Assembly (NCBI GenBank): GCA_000242235.1
Contig: JH590861.1
Location: 55,467-119,466 of the forward strand
From: Stomatobaculum longum
GTDB taxonomy: Bacteria; Bacillota; Clostridia; Lachnospirales; Lachnospiraceae
Direction of reading: 5' to 3'
DNA: 64,000 nucleotides
In this document: piece after piece, positions 26,390 to 35,121 of the stretch
How positions within the stretch are numbered: position 1 is the stretch's first letter
How the letters are laid out: each line of letters begins with the position of its first letter
Notes under the pieces: model-generated
The model's database searches: none
What the model was told of the DNA's origin: nothing
The model's input: only the letters and a program-made list of their open reading frames with translations
Position numbers and translations under genes: made by a program

Positions 26390-26737
26390 TCAAATCACGA
26401 GCTTCGAGGCGGGGGAGGCTTCTAAGGTATCTTCGATATACTGATTGATAGACATCTGGTGTGCGGTTGCATAAAGAAAGAGCTTTTTATGAAGCGCAGG
26501 GGAGAGGCGAATATTAAAACTGCCTTTAAAAGCAAGCTCAGGTTTCTTTCCTTCTTCCTTGCAATGTTCCAGATAGGTATCAACAGCATCATGAAAATCA
26601 TTCAAAAGTTCCTTGGCAGATTCGCCCTCATACGAGATAAGAGAACGAATTCCCATGACTTTACCGAAAAAAATACCATCTTCCTCTGAAAACTCGACGC
26701 TACCTACATATCCTTTATACTGAATGGTATTATTCAT
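26390..26737 (-). CDS. hicB: HicB family antitoxin
   Basis: The 115-residue protein has the HicB partial RNase H-like fold (YKGYVGSVEFSEEDGIFFGK, then IRSLISYEGESAKELLNDF) and a C-terminal ribbon-helix-helix domain (NIRLSPALHKKLFLYATA, then HQMSINQYIEDTLE). HicB neutralises the HicA mRNA interferase and represses the operon. Its ATG overlaps the stop of the hicA frame in an ATGA, the classical arrangement. A longer in-frame reading upstream comes from the hicA gene in the wrong frame and is not used. HicB looks intact although hicA is broken. Confidence 0.9.
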   Translation of the reverse strand: MNNTIQYKGYVGSVEFSEEDGIFFGKVMGIRSLISYEGESAKELLNDFHDAVDTYLEHCKEEGKKPELAFKGSFNIRLSPALHKKLFLYATAHQMSINQYIEDTLEASPASKLVI

Positions 26738-26987
26738 ATAAGCCCCTCCTCTGTCAGCAGTGTAATGAGCTGTTTCACCTGATAACTTTTCAGCTCGTTT
26801 CCCGGATGTGGTTTGTGAAGCAAGATGCTTCCGTGTTCCTGGTTGGAAAAATAATACGGGAACCGCTTGTTTTGCCTTTATTTGAGCACTCATAGTCAAA
26901 GTATTTCAGTAGTGATTCAGCGTCATCAAAAGTAAAGTCCTTTGGATTAGACTTAAGGCGCTGAATCAATTTTTCTTTTTGTCCCAT
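26734..26987 (-). pseudogene. hicA: hicA mRNA interferase toxin with a one-base frameshift
   Basis: The gene starts with ATG at 26987 behind a GGAGGT site and reads MGQKEKLIQRLKSNPKDFTF as expected for HicA, up to GSRIIF. It then leaves frame in a run of five T (26847-26851 on this strand) and would stop after a further ~19 unrelated residues. Reading one frame over restores the family sequence: NQEHGSILLHKPHPGNELKS, then YQVKQLITLLTEEGLI, ending exactly at the hicB start. One extra T would give an 84-residue HicA. It is either a real inactivating slip, an on/off homopolymer switch, or a base-calling error in the T-run. The conserved HKPHPG catalytic region lies after the shift. Confidence 0.88.
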
Positions 26988-27009
26988 CGGATTTACCTCC
27001 GTCATTGAA

Positions 27010-27054
27010 AGTATAGACGAGAGCTCTGCCCCATGCAACTATTTTTAGTTGCAT
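27010..27054 (-). promoter_or_regulatory. hicAB promoter with palindromic operator
   Basis: On the minus strand, TTGCAT (27038-27033) and TATACT (27015-27010) are 17 bases apart. A perfect 9-bp inverted repeat (ATGCAACTA-TTTT-TAGTTGCAT, 27033-27054) covers the -35 box, a typical place for HicB autorepression. Confidence 0.7.
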
Positions 27055-27077
27055 ACTCAAAGGCAGGCAAAAAGCCC

Positions 27078-27106
27078 TTGAATTGCTTCCTCCGAAATGC
27101 TATACT
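27078..27106 (+). promoter_or_regulatory. tRNA-Leu promoter
   Basis: TTGAAT (27078-27083) and TATACT (27101-27106) are separated by 17 bases and lie just before the tRNA. Confidence 0.8.
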
Positions 27107-27116
27107 CTGCCGGTAA

Positions 27117-27199
27117 GCCGACATGTCGGAATGGCAGACGATGCAGACTCAAAATCTGTTGCTCGCAAGGGCGTGTGGGTTCAAGTCCCACTGTCGGCA
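27117..27199 (+). tRNA. tRNA-Leu (anticodon CAA)
   Basis: The acceptor stem GCCGACA pairs with TGTCGGC, with discriminator A at 27199. The anticodon stem GCAGA / TCTGT encloses CTCAAAA, giving anticodon CAA. A long variable arm (GCTCGCAAGGGC) marks a class II tRNA, and GGTTCAAGTCC is the T loop region. The CCA end is not encoded. It has its own promoter and terminator. Confidence 0.95.
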
Positions 27200-27209
27200 G
27201 GCAGAGAAT

Positions 27210-27255
27210 ACCGGTTGTTTTCCCTGAATTGGGAGAGCAGCCGGTTTTTATTTTG
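27210..27255 (+). terminator. Terminator of tRNA-Leu
   Basis: The stem ACCGGTTG / CAGCCGGT (one G-U pair) is followed by TTTTTATTTT. Confidence 0.75.
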
Positions 27256-27365
27256 CTTGCGCAATAGCGGCGCAGCCGGAAAGGAGACAGGAGGGCTCGG
27301 TTGACGGAAAGCGCCTTCCCGCCTATACTTATGGGTAACACGGAAACGAACAGCGGAGGTGGACT

Positions 27366-28211
27366 ATGAGAAACAGAAGAGTGGGGCTCTTTTGTGCGGC
27401 AGCGCTGGCGGCGGCTCTCGCCGTGGTCGGCTGCGGCAAGAAGAGCGGTTCCAAAGTTGTGGAGACTTCGGCGGAAAATCGCGCGGCCGAGTCAGCGGCG
27501 AGTGTCGCGGCGACCTCCGGCAGCGCAGAGAGCAGTAGTGCGGCGGCGGGCAGCAGTGCGGTGGCAACCGAAAAGCGCGCGCTGATTTCCGCAAAGGTCG
27601 AAACCTATCAGAAGGACAATGTTTCGATCGGCTATCCTGTGGTCAACGGCCTCACGGACAGCGCGCAGCAGGAGAAGCTGAATGCGCACTTAAAGGAGAA
27701 CGCGCTCTCGCCGATTGAGGCGCTGCTCACCGATGCTGCAAAGGATAAGCTCACGGTGACGGCAGAAGTTGTTTCGGCGGATGCGGACCGCGTTGTGGTC
27801 GTGTACCGCGGCGAAATGCAGCGGAGCGGCGATGCGGCGCCGGTCAAGCTCTTCTATACCAATACGGTAGCGGTGAAGACCTTGAAGGATCTTGGCCTTC
27901 GCGACGCAGTGGATGCCGACAGCATGGTGAATTACGCGCTCGGCGATGCGTTTGAGCTCGACAACGCGGGTGAGAGCAAGGTCAATGCCTACAAGGCCTG
28001 GGTGCAGTCGACGGGCAAGGAGGCGCTGCAGAAGTCGCTCGAAGAGAAGCTGGCGGCGTCGGATTTCCCGCTGAAAAAGGGAGAAAACGGCAAGCTTCAG
28101 TGGCCGGAGAGCTTCAGCTATGTGAAGGACGGCGAGATTTACTTCTCAATTTCGGTGCCGCAGGACATGGGCAATGTGGTCGTAATGAAGTATGACATGG
28201 TGACCAAGTAA
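27366..28211 (+). CDS. Lipoprotein, possibly DUF3298/DUF4163-like
   Basis: A 281-residue protein with a lipoprotein signal peptide (lipobox LAVVGC, lipid-modified Cys at 23). A Ser/Ala-rich linker runs to about residue 75, followed by a globular domain beginning KVETYQKDNVSIGYPVVNGL. The pattern of IGYPV, paired strands and FYTNTVAVKTLKDLGLRD resembles the DUF4163/DUF3298 domains of exported proteins such as RsiV, but I am not certain. It is exposed on the outer face of the membrane. Its ribosome site is GGAGGT. Function is unknown. Confidence 0.75.
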   Translation: MRNRRVGLFCAAALAAALAVVGCGKKSGSKVVETSAENRAAESAASVAATSGSAESSSAAAGSSAVATEKRALISAKVETYQKDNVSIGYPVVNGLTDSAQQEKLNAHLKENALSPIEALLTDAAKDKLTVTAEVVSADADRVVVVYRGEMQRSGDAAPVKLFYTNTVAVKTLKDLGLRDAVDADSMVNYALGDAFELDNAGESKVNAYKAWVQSTGKEALQKSLEEKLAASDFPLKKGENGKLQWPESFSYVKDGEIYFSISVPQDMGNVVVMKYDMVTK

Positions 28212-28237
28212 AGAGGGAAGTTCAGGAGAGAGCGGAG

Positions 28238-28275
28238 AGAGAATGGGGCGGAAACTCCGTTCTCTTTCTGTTTTA
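28238..28275 (+). terminator. Probable terminator after the lipoprotein gene
   Basis: An AGAGAATGGGG / CTCCGTTCTCT stem with G-U pairs is followed by TTCTGTTTT. Confidence 0.6.
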
Positions 28276-28329
28276 CTGCCCTTTTTGCGGGGGAGTGTGT
28301 TAAAATTGCTGCTAAAGAGAGGAGGCGGA

Positions 28330-28674
28330 ATGGACTGCAGAGAAGCGGAACGGCAGATGTCACGTTTTATACAGCGGGAGCTCACAGAGGAAGAGACCGC
28401 TGACTTTTTAGAGCACATCCGTTGTTGCAGTGTCTGTCGCCGGGAGCTCGAGACGAATTTTTTCCTGCTGGAGGGGCTGCGCGTTCTCGACACGGACAGT
28501 GACGACTTCGACGGGATGAGAGCCATGAATCGGGAGTTGCGCTATGAATTTCTGCGACTTCGCCGCGCGCGCCTTCGAAAAATCCTGCGCTATGTGATGG
28601 ATGCGCTGACCAGTGCCGGCGTCACAGTCGCAGGACTTTTATTGCTCCGCATTTTATACTGGCATGCGGGCTGA
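28330..28674 (+). CDS. Zinc-finger anti-sigma-like membrane protein
   Basis: The 114-residue protein carries an HxxC/CxxC zinc-finger pattern (H29, C32/C33, C36 in EHIRCCSVCRREL) as in the zf-HC2 domain of anti-sigma factors. It has a single C-terminal membrane helix (ALTSAGVTVAGLLLLRILYW). No sigma factor gene is adjacent, so a partner is not evident. The start at 28330 follows GAGGAGGCGGA. It is 16 bases from polA and may be co-transcribed with it. Confidence 0.75.
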   Translation: MDCREAERQMSRFIQRELTEEETADFLEHIRCCSVCRRELETNFFLLEGLRVLDTDSDDFDGMRAMNRELRYEFLRLRRARLRKILRYVMDALTSAGVTVAGLLLLRILYWHAG

Positions 28675-28690
28675 AAGAGGAGAAAACGGA

Positions 28691-31339
28691 TTGGAAGCAC
28701 AAAAGAAAGTTGTATTGATTGACGGCCACAGCATTTTGAATCGCGCGTTTTACGGCGTACCGGAGCTCACAAATTCGGCGGGCCTGCATACGAATGCGGT
28801 CTATGGCTTTTTAAATATCCTGTTAAAACTTCTGGAGGAAGAGCGGGCGGACTATCTCGCGGTCGCGTTTGACCTGCCTGCGCCGACCTTCCGCCACGAG
28901 CGCTATGCAGCGTACAAGGGAACCCGGAAGCCGATGCCGGAAGAACTGCGGGAACAGGTGCCGCTCTTAAAAGAGCTCCTTGGCGCCATGCACATTCAGA
29001 CAGTTTCTCTTGAGGGGTTTGAGGCGGACGATGTGATCGGAACCCTCGCAAAACGCTGTCAGAAAGAGGGGTATGAGGTCACGGTCGTGTCTGGTGACCG
29101 GGATCTTCTGCAGCTTGCGGATCGCCACATTCTGATTCGACTGCCGAAGACCAGCCGCGGCAAGACCGAGATTCTGGATTTCACGCCGGAGGCGGTCAGG
29201 GAGACCTACGGGGTTACGCCGGAGGAATTCATTGATGTCAAGGCGCTGATGGGCGATACCTCCGACAACATCCCGGGCGTCCCCTCGATCGGCGAGAAGA
29301 CGGCGACCGCGCTGATTCAGAGCTTTCATTCGATTGAAAATCTGAAAGAGCATCTGGACGAAGTGAAGCCGCCGCGCGCCAAAAAGGCGCTCGAAGAGCA
29401 TTTCGAGGACGCTGTCTTTTCCAAGTGGCTCGCGACCATCTGCCTCGACGCCCCGCTTGCACTGGACCTCTCGTCGCTGAAACTCGGCGAAATCTATACG
29501 GCGGCTGCCTACGAGCAGATTCAGCGCCTTGAATTCCGCTCGCTCTTAAAGCATTTCGGGAGCGAAGTGCAGCGGGAGAATATGCGCGCACAGCAAAAGC
29601 CAAAGCTCCGTCTCCTGCAAAGCGCGGCAGAACTTCGGGAAGTGTTGCGGCAGGCGGCAGAGGCGCCGGAAATAGGAATTGCGCGGGACGATCTCCTGAT
29701 TTCTCTTTGCTTCCGCGCGGAGGAAGCTGTGCTTTTCTATCGGCGCGAACCGGAGGAAGCCGAGCGCGAAAAAATGAAGGCGCTCGCCGGAACCGGCGAA
29801 GGTACAGTGCTCACCGGGACCGCGGAACAAGACTTTCTGAAAGCCTTGTTTCAACAGGCAAAGCGGGTCTCGGCGCTCTCTCTGAAGGAGCTTATCAAAG
29901 CGGTCGGCACGGCGGAGCGCGAGAATGTCGATGACCTCGGCGTGCTCGCCTATCTTGTGAATCCGCTCAAAGAGAGCTATCAGAGCGAGGATCTCGCGCG
30001 GGACTACCTGTCCCTTCTCCTGCCGAGTGCCAAAGAGGATGCAGTCGCCGCTGCCGCCTATGCGGGCTATGTCGTCTTTGCGGCGCGGCAGCCGCTTTGC
30101 GACAAGGTGAAAGAGCTCGGCATGGAAATGCTGTATGAGACCGTTGAGCGCCCGCTCATTTTCATGCTCGCCGAGATGGAAGAGACCGGTGTCAGGGTGG
30201 ATGCCGAAAAATTAAAGGCCTTCTCGGAGGAACTCGAAACCGAAATTCACCGGATCGAGACCGAAATTTTTGAGGAGACCGGCGAGAACTTTAACCTGAA
30301 TTCGCCGAAGCAGCTCGGGGAAATTTTATTCGAGAAGATGAAGCTTCCCTACGGCAAAAAGACCAAGAGCGGCTATTCGACCGCGGCCGACATTCTGGAG
30401 AAGCTCGCGCCCGAGTATCCGGTCGTCAAAAAAATACTTCGCTACCGCATGCTGACCAAGCTGAACTCGACCTATGCGATCGGGCTCGCGGGCTTTATTC
30501 GGGCGGACGGCAGAATTCACGGCACCTTTCACCAGACCATCACGGCGACGGGGCGTATTTCTTCGGCCAATCCGAATTTACAGAATATTCCGATCCGGAC
30601 TGAGATGGGCAGTCGCGTGCGCGCGGTCTTTGTGCCCTCGCCCGGCAAGGTCTTTGTGGATGCCGACTACTCGCAGATTGAGCTTCGTATCCTAGCGGCG
30701 CTCTCCGGCGACGAGAATCTGATTGCGGCCTACCGCGACGCGGTCGATGTTCACGCGGTCACGGCGTCGCAGGTCTTCCATGTGCCGCTCTCGGAAGTCA
30801 CACCCTTACAGCGGCGAAACGCGAAGGCCGTGAACTTCGGCGTGGTCTACGGCATCTCGGCCTTCGGTCTCTCGGAGGACTTAAGCATCTCGAGAAACGA
30901 GGCGAAGGAGTACATCAACCGCTACTTCGCGACCTATCCGGAGGTAAAGCACTTCCTGGACCGCCAGATCAAAGAGGCGAAGGAATACGGCTTTACGCGG
31001 ACGCTGTTCGGCAGAATACGCCCGGTGCCGGAGTTAAAAAGCTCGAATTTCATGCAGCGTTCGTTCGGCGAGCGCGTCGCGATGAATGCGCCGATTCAGG
31101 GTACCGCAGCCGATATCATGAAGATTGCGATGGTCAAGGTGCGGCGTGCGCTCGCGGCGGAAAAACTCGATGCCAGGATTGTGCTCCAGATTCACGACGA
31201 ACTTCTGGTGGAAGCGGCGGAGGCCGAGGCGCCCCGCGTCCTGGAACTCCTGAAAGAGACCATGCGGCACGCCGCAGAGCTCCGTGTGCTGCTCGAGGTT
31301 GATGCGCACATCGGCGCGTCCTGGCTGGAGGCGCACTGA
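28691..31339 (+). CDS. polA: DNA polymerase I
   Basis: An 882-residue polymerase. The N-terminal 5'-nuclease domain is complete (DGHSILNRAFYG, GFEADDVIGTLA, SGDRDLLQL, MGDTSDNIPGVPSIGEKTA). The middle domain at ~300-490 lacks the Asp/Glu motifs of a proofreading 3'-5' exonuclease (for instance DDLLISLCFRAEEAVLFY), as in several Firmicutes enzymes. The polymerase domain has motif A (DADYSQIELRILAAL near 656), motif B (RRNAKAVNFGVVYGI near 707) and motif C (QIHDELLVE near 832). The start is a TTG at 28691 with AGAGGAGA 8 bases upstream; no ATG in frame fits the family start. It repairs gaps and removes Okazaki RNA primers. Confidence 0.96.
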   Translation: MEAQKKVVLIDGHSILNRAFYGVPELTNSAGLHTNAVYGFLNILLKLLEEERADYLAVAFDLPAPTFRHERYAAYKGTRKPMPEELREQVPLLKELLGAMHIQTVSLEGFEADDVIGTLAKRCQKEGYEVTVVSGDRDLLQLADRHILIRLPKTSRGKTEILDFTPEAVRETYGVTPEEFIDVKALMGDTSDNIPGVPSIGEKTATALIQSFHSIENLKEHLDEVKPPRAKKALEEHFEDAVFSKWLATICLDAPLALDLSSLKLGEIYTAAAYEQIQRLEFRSLLKHFGSEVQRENMRAQQKPKLRLLQSAAELREVLRQAAEAPEIGIARDDLLISLCFRAEEAVLFYRREPEEAEREKMKALAGTGEGTVLTGTAEQDFLKALFQQAKRVSALSLKELIKAVGTAERENVDDLGVLAYLVNPLKESYQSEDLARDYLSLLLPSAKEDAVAAAAYAGYVVFAARQPLCDKVKELGMEMLYETVERPLIFMLAEMEETGVRVDAEKLKAFSEELETEIHRIETEIFEETGENFNLNSPKQLGEILFEKMKLPYGKKTKSGYSTAADILEKLAPEYPVVKKILRYRMLTKLNSTYAIGLAGFIRADGRIHGTFHQTITATGRISSANPNLQNIPIRTEMGSRVRAVFVPSPGKVFVDADYSQIELRILAALSGDENLIAAYRDAVDVHAVTASQVFHVPLSEVTPLQRRNAKAVNFGVVYGISAFGLSEDLSISRNEAKEYINRYFATYPEVKHFLDRQIKEAKEYGFTRTLFGRIRPVPELKSSNFMQRSFGERVAMNAPIQGTAADIMKIAMVKVRRALAAEKLDARIVLQIHDELLVEAAEAEAPRVLELLKETMRHAAELRVLLEVDAHIGASWLEAH

Positions 31340-31923
31340 TGGTGCTCGAAGTCTGCGGCGGCGTCGGTTCGGGAAAGAGCCTTGTGCTCACCTATCTGCG
31401 GGAGAACTACGGCGCGTGCATCGTCGGCATGGATGAGCTCGCGCATGAACTCTACGAGCCGGGACAGCCGGGCTATCGCCGCGCGCTGGAACTCATGGGA
31501 GAGAAGATACTTGCCGAGGACGGGCAGCTGAATCGAAGCGCGATGGCGGATTGTCTCTACCGGGAGCCGTCTCTGCTGTCTTTGCTCGATGAAACCGTAC
31601 ACCCCCTGGTCTATGACCGCGTGGAGGCACTTGCGCAAAGCAAAAAAGAGCGTTTTCTGGTCGTGGAAACCGCGCTGCCGGCGAGAGAGCGCAATCATAT
31701 TTACAATGAAATCTGGTATGTTTTTACGCCGCGCGACCTGCGGATACAGCGCCTCATGGCTTCCCGCGGTTACACGAGAGAGCGCGCGGCGGAAATCATG
31801 GAGAAACAGCTGAGTGATGCCGCCTATGCCGGTATGGCGGACTGGACGCTCGTAAACGATGCGGACGAAGCAAGCCTTTACCGCCGCATTGATGCGCGCC
31901 TCGCCGGAAAGGAGCTCCGATGA
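31339..31923 (+). CDS. coaE: Dephospho-CoA kinase
   Basis: The 194-residue enzyme carries out the last step of coenzyme A synthesis, phosphorylating the 3'-hydroxyl of dephospho-CoA. The P-loop GGVGSGKS is at residues ~7-14, and the CoaE features DELAHELYEPG and DETVHPLVYDRV follow. It overlaps the polA stop by one base (TGATG) and its own stop overlaps the next start (ATGA), so the three genes are coupled. Confidence 0.94.
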   Translation: MVLEVCGGVGSGKSLVLTYLRENYGACIVGMDELAHELYEPGQPGYRRALELMGEKILAEDGQLNRSAMADCLYREPSLLSLLDETVHPLVYDRVEALAQSKKERFLVVETALPARERNHIYNEIWYVFTPRDLRIQRLMASRGYTRERAAEIMEKQLSDAAYAGMADWTLVNDADEASLYRRIDARLAGKELR

Positions 31924-32717
31924 GACTTATGACCATTGCGAGCGGCAGCAGCGGGAATGCGGGCTATCTCGGCAGCGAGCGCACGCATCTTCTGATCGAT
32001 GCCGGCATCAGCAGAAGGCGCATTGTTCAGGGGCTTGAGGCCGCGGACCTGAAGCCCGCGGATCTGGCGGGGGTTCTTCTCACACACGAACACGCAGACC
32101 ATGTGACCGGCTTGAAGGTCTTGCTGAAAAAGGATCCGGTGCCGCTCTATGCGACCGCCGGCACCCTGGCAGCAATCCAAAAGAAGGGGATGCTGGACGA
32201 TTACCCGGCGGAGCGGATTCATGTGATCCGTGGCGGAGAGGCTTTTTCGCTCGGCGATTTGACCGTGCTTCCGCTCTCGATTGACCACGACGCCGCGGAG
32301 CCGGTCGGCTACCGGGTGACATACGGCGGTAAGAGCGCGGCCTTTTTGACGGACCTTGGCCACGCGACACCGGAACTCGAGGCAGCGCTACGGAATCTCG
32401 ATGCGCTGCTGCTTGAGAGCAACCATGATGTGCGTATGCTCGAGGCAGGCCCCTATCCCTATCCGCTGAAACGCCGCATCCTCGGGGACTGCGGGCACCT
32501 CTCGAACGAGAGTGCGGGCAGGCTGCTCTCGCTGCTCTGCCACGGCGGCCTCAAACAGGTGTTGCTCGGGCATCTCAGCAAAGAGAACAATCTGCCGGAA
32601 CTCGCCTATGAGACTGTGCGCTGTGAACTGCGCCTGACGCACGGCAAGGGAGAAGCGGAAGAGCTTCCGCTTGCGGTTGCGGCGCGGGACTGCTGCTCGA
32701 AACTGTATGAATTCTGA
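31920..32717 (+). CDS. MBL-fold metallo-hydrolase, WalJ/YycJ-like
   Basis: A 265-residue beta-lactamase-fold protein with the metal-binding motif THEHADH near residue 55, followed by SIDHDA, LTDLGH and LESNHD. Start and pattern (MRLMTIASGSSGNAGYL) match the YycJ/WalJ family, which includes DNases linked to mismatch repair and cell-wall signalling. It is not beside a walRK operon here, and the location next to polA and coaE is common in Lachnospiraceae. The exact substrate is not clear. Confidence 0.88.
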   Translation: MRLMTIASGSSGNAGYLGSERTHLLIDAGISRRRIVQGLEAADLKPADLAGVLLTHEHADHVTGLKVLLKKDPVPLYATAGTLAAIQKKGMLDDYPAERIHVIRGGEAFSLGDLTVLPLSIDHDAAEPVGYRVTYGGKSAAFLTDLGHATPELEAALRNLDALLLESNHDVRMLEAGPYPYPLKRRILGDCGHLSNESAGRLLSLLCHGGLKQVLLGHLSKENNLPELAYETVRCELRLTHGKGEAEELPLAVAARDCCSKLYEF

Positions 32718-32752
32718 TTTGGGTCTTTGACAGGCGACGGAAAGGAAAAACG

Positions 32753-33025
32753 ATGAACAAGGTAATTATCACGGTACTCGGCAAGGATTCGGTCGGCATC
32801 ATTGCAAAGGTGTGCACCCATCTCGCAGCGGAGCGCATCAATGTGCTGGATATCAACCAGACCATAGTGCAGGACTATTTCCACATGATGATGATTGTCG
32901 ATATCTCGGCGGCTGAGGAGAGTCTCGAGGAACTCACGGATGCGATGCAGAAACTCGGCGAGGAAGTGGGGCTTCGGATTCATGTGCAGCGGGAAGAAAT
33001 TTTCGAAGCCATGCACCGCATTTAA
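32753..33025 (+). CDS. ACT domain protein (UPF0237 family)
   Basis: The 90-residue protein is a single ACT domain (MNKVIITVLGKDSVGIIAKV, then CTHLAAERINVLDINQTIVQ). ACT domains bind amino acids or similar ligands and control enzymes. It is nearly always found immediately upstream of a PFL-like UPF0210 gene, as here (12-base gap), so the two very likely work together. Confidence 0.93.
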   Translation: MNKVIITVLGKDSVGIIAKVCTHLAAERINVLDINQTIVQDYFHMMMIVDISAAEESLEELTDAMQKLGEEVGLRIHVQREEIFEAMHRI

Positions 33026-33037
33026 GGGGGAAGCGCC

Positions 33038-34402
33038 ATGTTAAATATGCCGGAAGTGCTGGAAACCAATACAATGATAGACCGGGACCTGCTCGATGTC
33101 CGCACGATTACGATGGGGCTTTCCCTCCTCGGCTGCATTGACAGCGACAAAACCAAACTGAACCGGAATATCTACGAGCTGATTTGTCGGCGCGCGGGCA
33201 AGCTCGTCGAGACCGGCGAGGCGATTTCGCGAGAATACGGCATTCCGATTGTGAATAAGCGTGTCTCCGTGACGCCGATTGCGCTGATCGGCGGCGCGGC
33301 CTGCCGGACGACCGAGGACTTTGTACAGATTGCGGAGACTTTGGACCGCGCGGCAAAGGAAATCGGCGTCAACTTTATCGGCGGCTACTCGGCCCTGGTC
33401 GCAAAGGGGATGACGGATGCCGAGCGCCTGCTGATTGACTCGATTCCGGAGGCGCTCGCGCGGACGGAGCGCGTCTGCAGTTCGGTGAATGTCGGCTCCA
33501 CGCGGACAGGACTCAACATGGACGCCGTGCGCCGCATGGGACAGGTGGTCAAGGAGACCGCGGAGAGAACCGCGGATAACGGTTCTCTCGGCTGCGCAAA
33601 GCTCGTGATTTTCTGCAATGCGCCGGATGACAACCCGTTCATGGCGGGTGCCTTCCACGGTGTGACCGAGGGTGATGCCGTGATTCATGTCGGTGTCTCG
33701 GGACCGGGCGTGGTGCGCGCGGCGGTACAGCAGACCAAGGGGCAGAGCTTTGAGGTGCTCTGCGAGACCATCAAGAAGACCGCATTCAAGATTACGCGCG
33801 TTGGGCAGCTGGTCGCGAAGGAGGCGAGCCGCCGTCTGGATACGCCGTTCGGAATCATTGACCTTTCGCTCGCGCCGACTCCGGCGGCAGGCGACTCGGT
33901 CGCGGATATTCTCGAGGGCATGGGGCTCGAGTCGGTCGGTGCGCCCGGCACGACAGCAGCGCTTGCGCTCTTAAACGATCAGGTGAAAAAAGGCGGCGTC
34001 ATGGCTTCGTCCTATGTGGGCGGCCTCTCGGGCGCATTTATCCCGGTCAGCGAGGACCAGGGCATGATACGGGCTGCGGAGCGCGGCGCACTGACGCTTG
34101 AAAAGCTCGAGGCCATGACTTGTGTCTGCTCCGTGGGTCTCGACATGATTGCGGTGCCGGGGGACACCTCAGCCGAGACGATTTCTGGCATCATCGCGGA
34201 TGAGGCGGCAATCGGCATGATTAACCAGAAGACAACGGCGGTGCGTCTGATTCCCGCAGCGGGCAAGAAGGTCGGCGACGAGGTGGAATTCGGCGGTCTC
34301 CTCGGCCACGCGCCCGTGATTGCGGTGAATCCCTACAGCTGCGCGGACTTTGTGAAGCGCGAGGGCCGTATTCCGGCGTCCATCCACTCCTTCAAAAACT
34401 GA
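33038..34402 (+). CDS. PFL-like protein of the UPF0210 (DUF711) family
   Basis: A 454-residue protein with the UPF0210 pattern, including [33 protein letters not shown] and [14 protein letters not shown]. The family is structurally related to the pyruvate formate-lyase superfamily but lacks the usual glycyl radical loop, and its reaction is unknown. It is coupled to the ACT protein upstream and overlaps the next gene by one base. Confidence 0.92.
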   Translation: MLNMPEVLETNTMIDRDLLDVRTITMGLSLLGCIDSDKTKLNRNIYELICRRAGKLVETGEAISREYGIPIVNKRVSVTPIALIGGAACRTTEDFVQIAETLDRAAKEIGVNFIGGYSALVAKGMTDAERLLIDSIPEALARTERVCSSVNVGSTRTGLNMDAVRRMGQVVKETAERTADNGSLGCAKLVIFCNAPDDNPFMAGAFHGVTEGDAVIHVGVSGPGVVRAAVQQTKGQSFEVLCETIKKTAFKITRVGQLVAKEASRRLDTPFGIIDLSLAPTPAAGDSVADILEGMGLESVGAPGTTAALALLNDQVKKGGVMASSYVGGLSGAFIPVSEDQGMIRAAERGALTLEKLEAMTCVCSVGLDMIAVPGDTSAETISGIIADEAAIGMINQKTTAVRLIPAAGKKVGDEVEFGGLLGHAPVIAVNPYSCADFVKREGRIPASIHSFKN

Positions 34403-35121
34403 TGGAAAGGAGGAGGAGAGCGCGCAGGACAGTTCTGTATGCCGCCGCTGTCCTGCTCTGTCTGATGCTTGCGGCCTGCGGCTTTGTGAGGAGTCGCCGG
34501 GCGGCGCACTATCGTCCGATTGCGGCGGCGGCCGCCTCGTACGAGCATGTGCTCGTGCTCGGAAGCGCCGCAGCCGCGGAGGAGTTACTCAGAAACCGCG
34601 CCGTAAAGGATGTGGATTTCGTCACCCCGGAGAAGCAGTTCGTATGGACTGTGAGCGCGCGCCTGCACCGCTATACCGAAGATCCGTTCCGCTTTCTCGA
34701 AAAGCGCGAAAAGCACTATGATTTTATTCTGGTCGCCCTTGCCGCGCCGAAGACAGAGGCGGAAAACCGCGCCTATACGAATCTGTTTTACCGTATGTGC
34801 GCGAATCACCTGAACGAGGGCGGCGCACTCGCGGTCGAGACCGTGTCGCCGAGCGCGTTTCCGGCGGCCTATCGATGTCTTGCGCTGACGATGGAGAGCG
34901 AGGGGCTCAGCGTGCAAAAACTTTCCCTCTCGGAGGGGGAAAACGATGAGAGCGGCGTTCTGTTTGCCGCCCTGGAAGCGGGCATCCCCGTGCTCCCGGC
35001 GGATACGCCGCTGCATCGCGTAAAAGAGCCGACAGGCACCGAGATACCGCCGGTCGGCGTGAACCGTCTAAACCGCCCGCTGTTACCGGGCTATCTGGAA
35101 GAAGAGGAGAAGACAAAGTGA
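34402..35121 (+). CDS. Lipoprotein with spermidine-synthase-like domain
   Basis: The 239-residue product starts with a basic N-terminus and a lipobox (LAAC, Cys at 26), so it appears to be exported and lipid-anchored. The rest resembles the second half of a spermidine synthase/methyltransferase fold: a Rossmann-type strand (YEHVLVLGSAAAAEELL), KDVDFVTPEKQFVW, then HYDFILVALAAPKTEAENRA and NLFYRMCANHLNEGGALAVE. The SAM-binding GxGxG loop is not obvious (GSAAAA), so catalysis is doubtful. It overlaps UPF0210 by one base and tenA by four. An exported protein of this kind is unusual; a wrongly predicted signal is possible, with the N-terminus being a membrane anchor. Confidence 0.65.
   Translation: MERRRRARRTVLYAAAVLLCLMLAACGFVRSRRAAHYRPIAAAAASYEHVLVLGSAAAAEELLRNRAVKDVDFVTPEKQFVWTVSARLHRYTEDPFRFLEKREKHYDFILVALAAPKTEAENRAYTNLFYRMCANHLNEGGALAVETVSPSAFPAAYRCLALTMESEGLSVQKLSLSEGENDESGVLFAALEAGIPVLPADTPLHRVKEPTGTEIPPVGVNRLNRPLLPGYLEEEEKTK

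Noticed and set aside
27117-27199. tRNA-Leu as the attachment site of an integrated element
   Set aside because: No integrase is adjacent and I see no repeat of the tRNA 3' end in the window.
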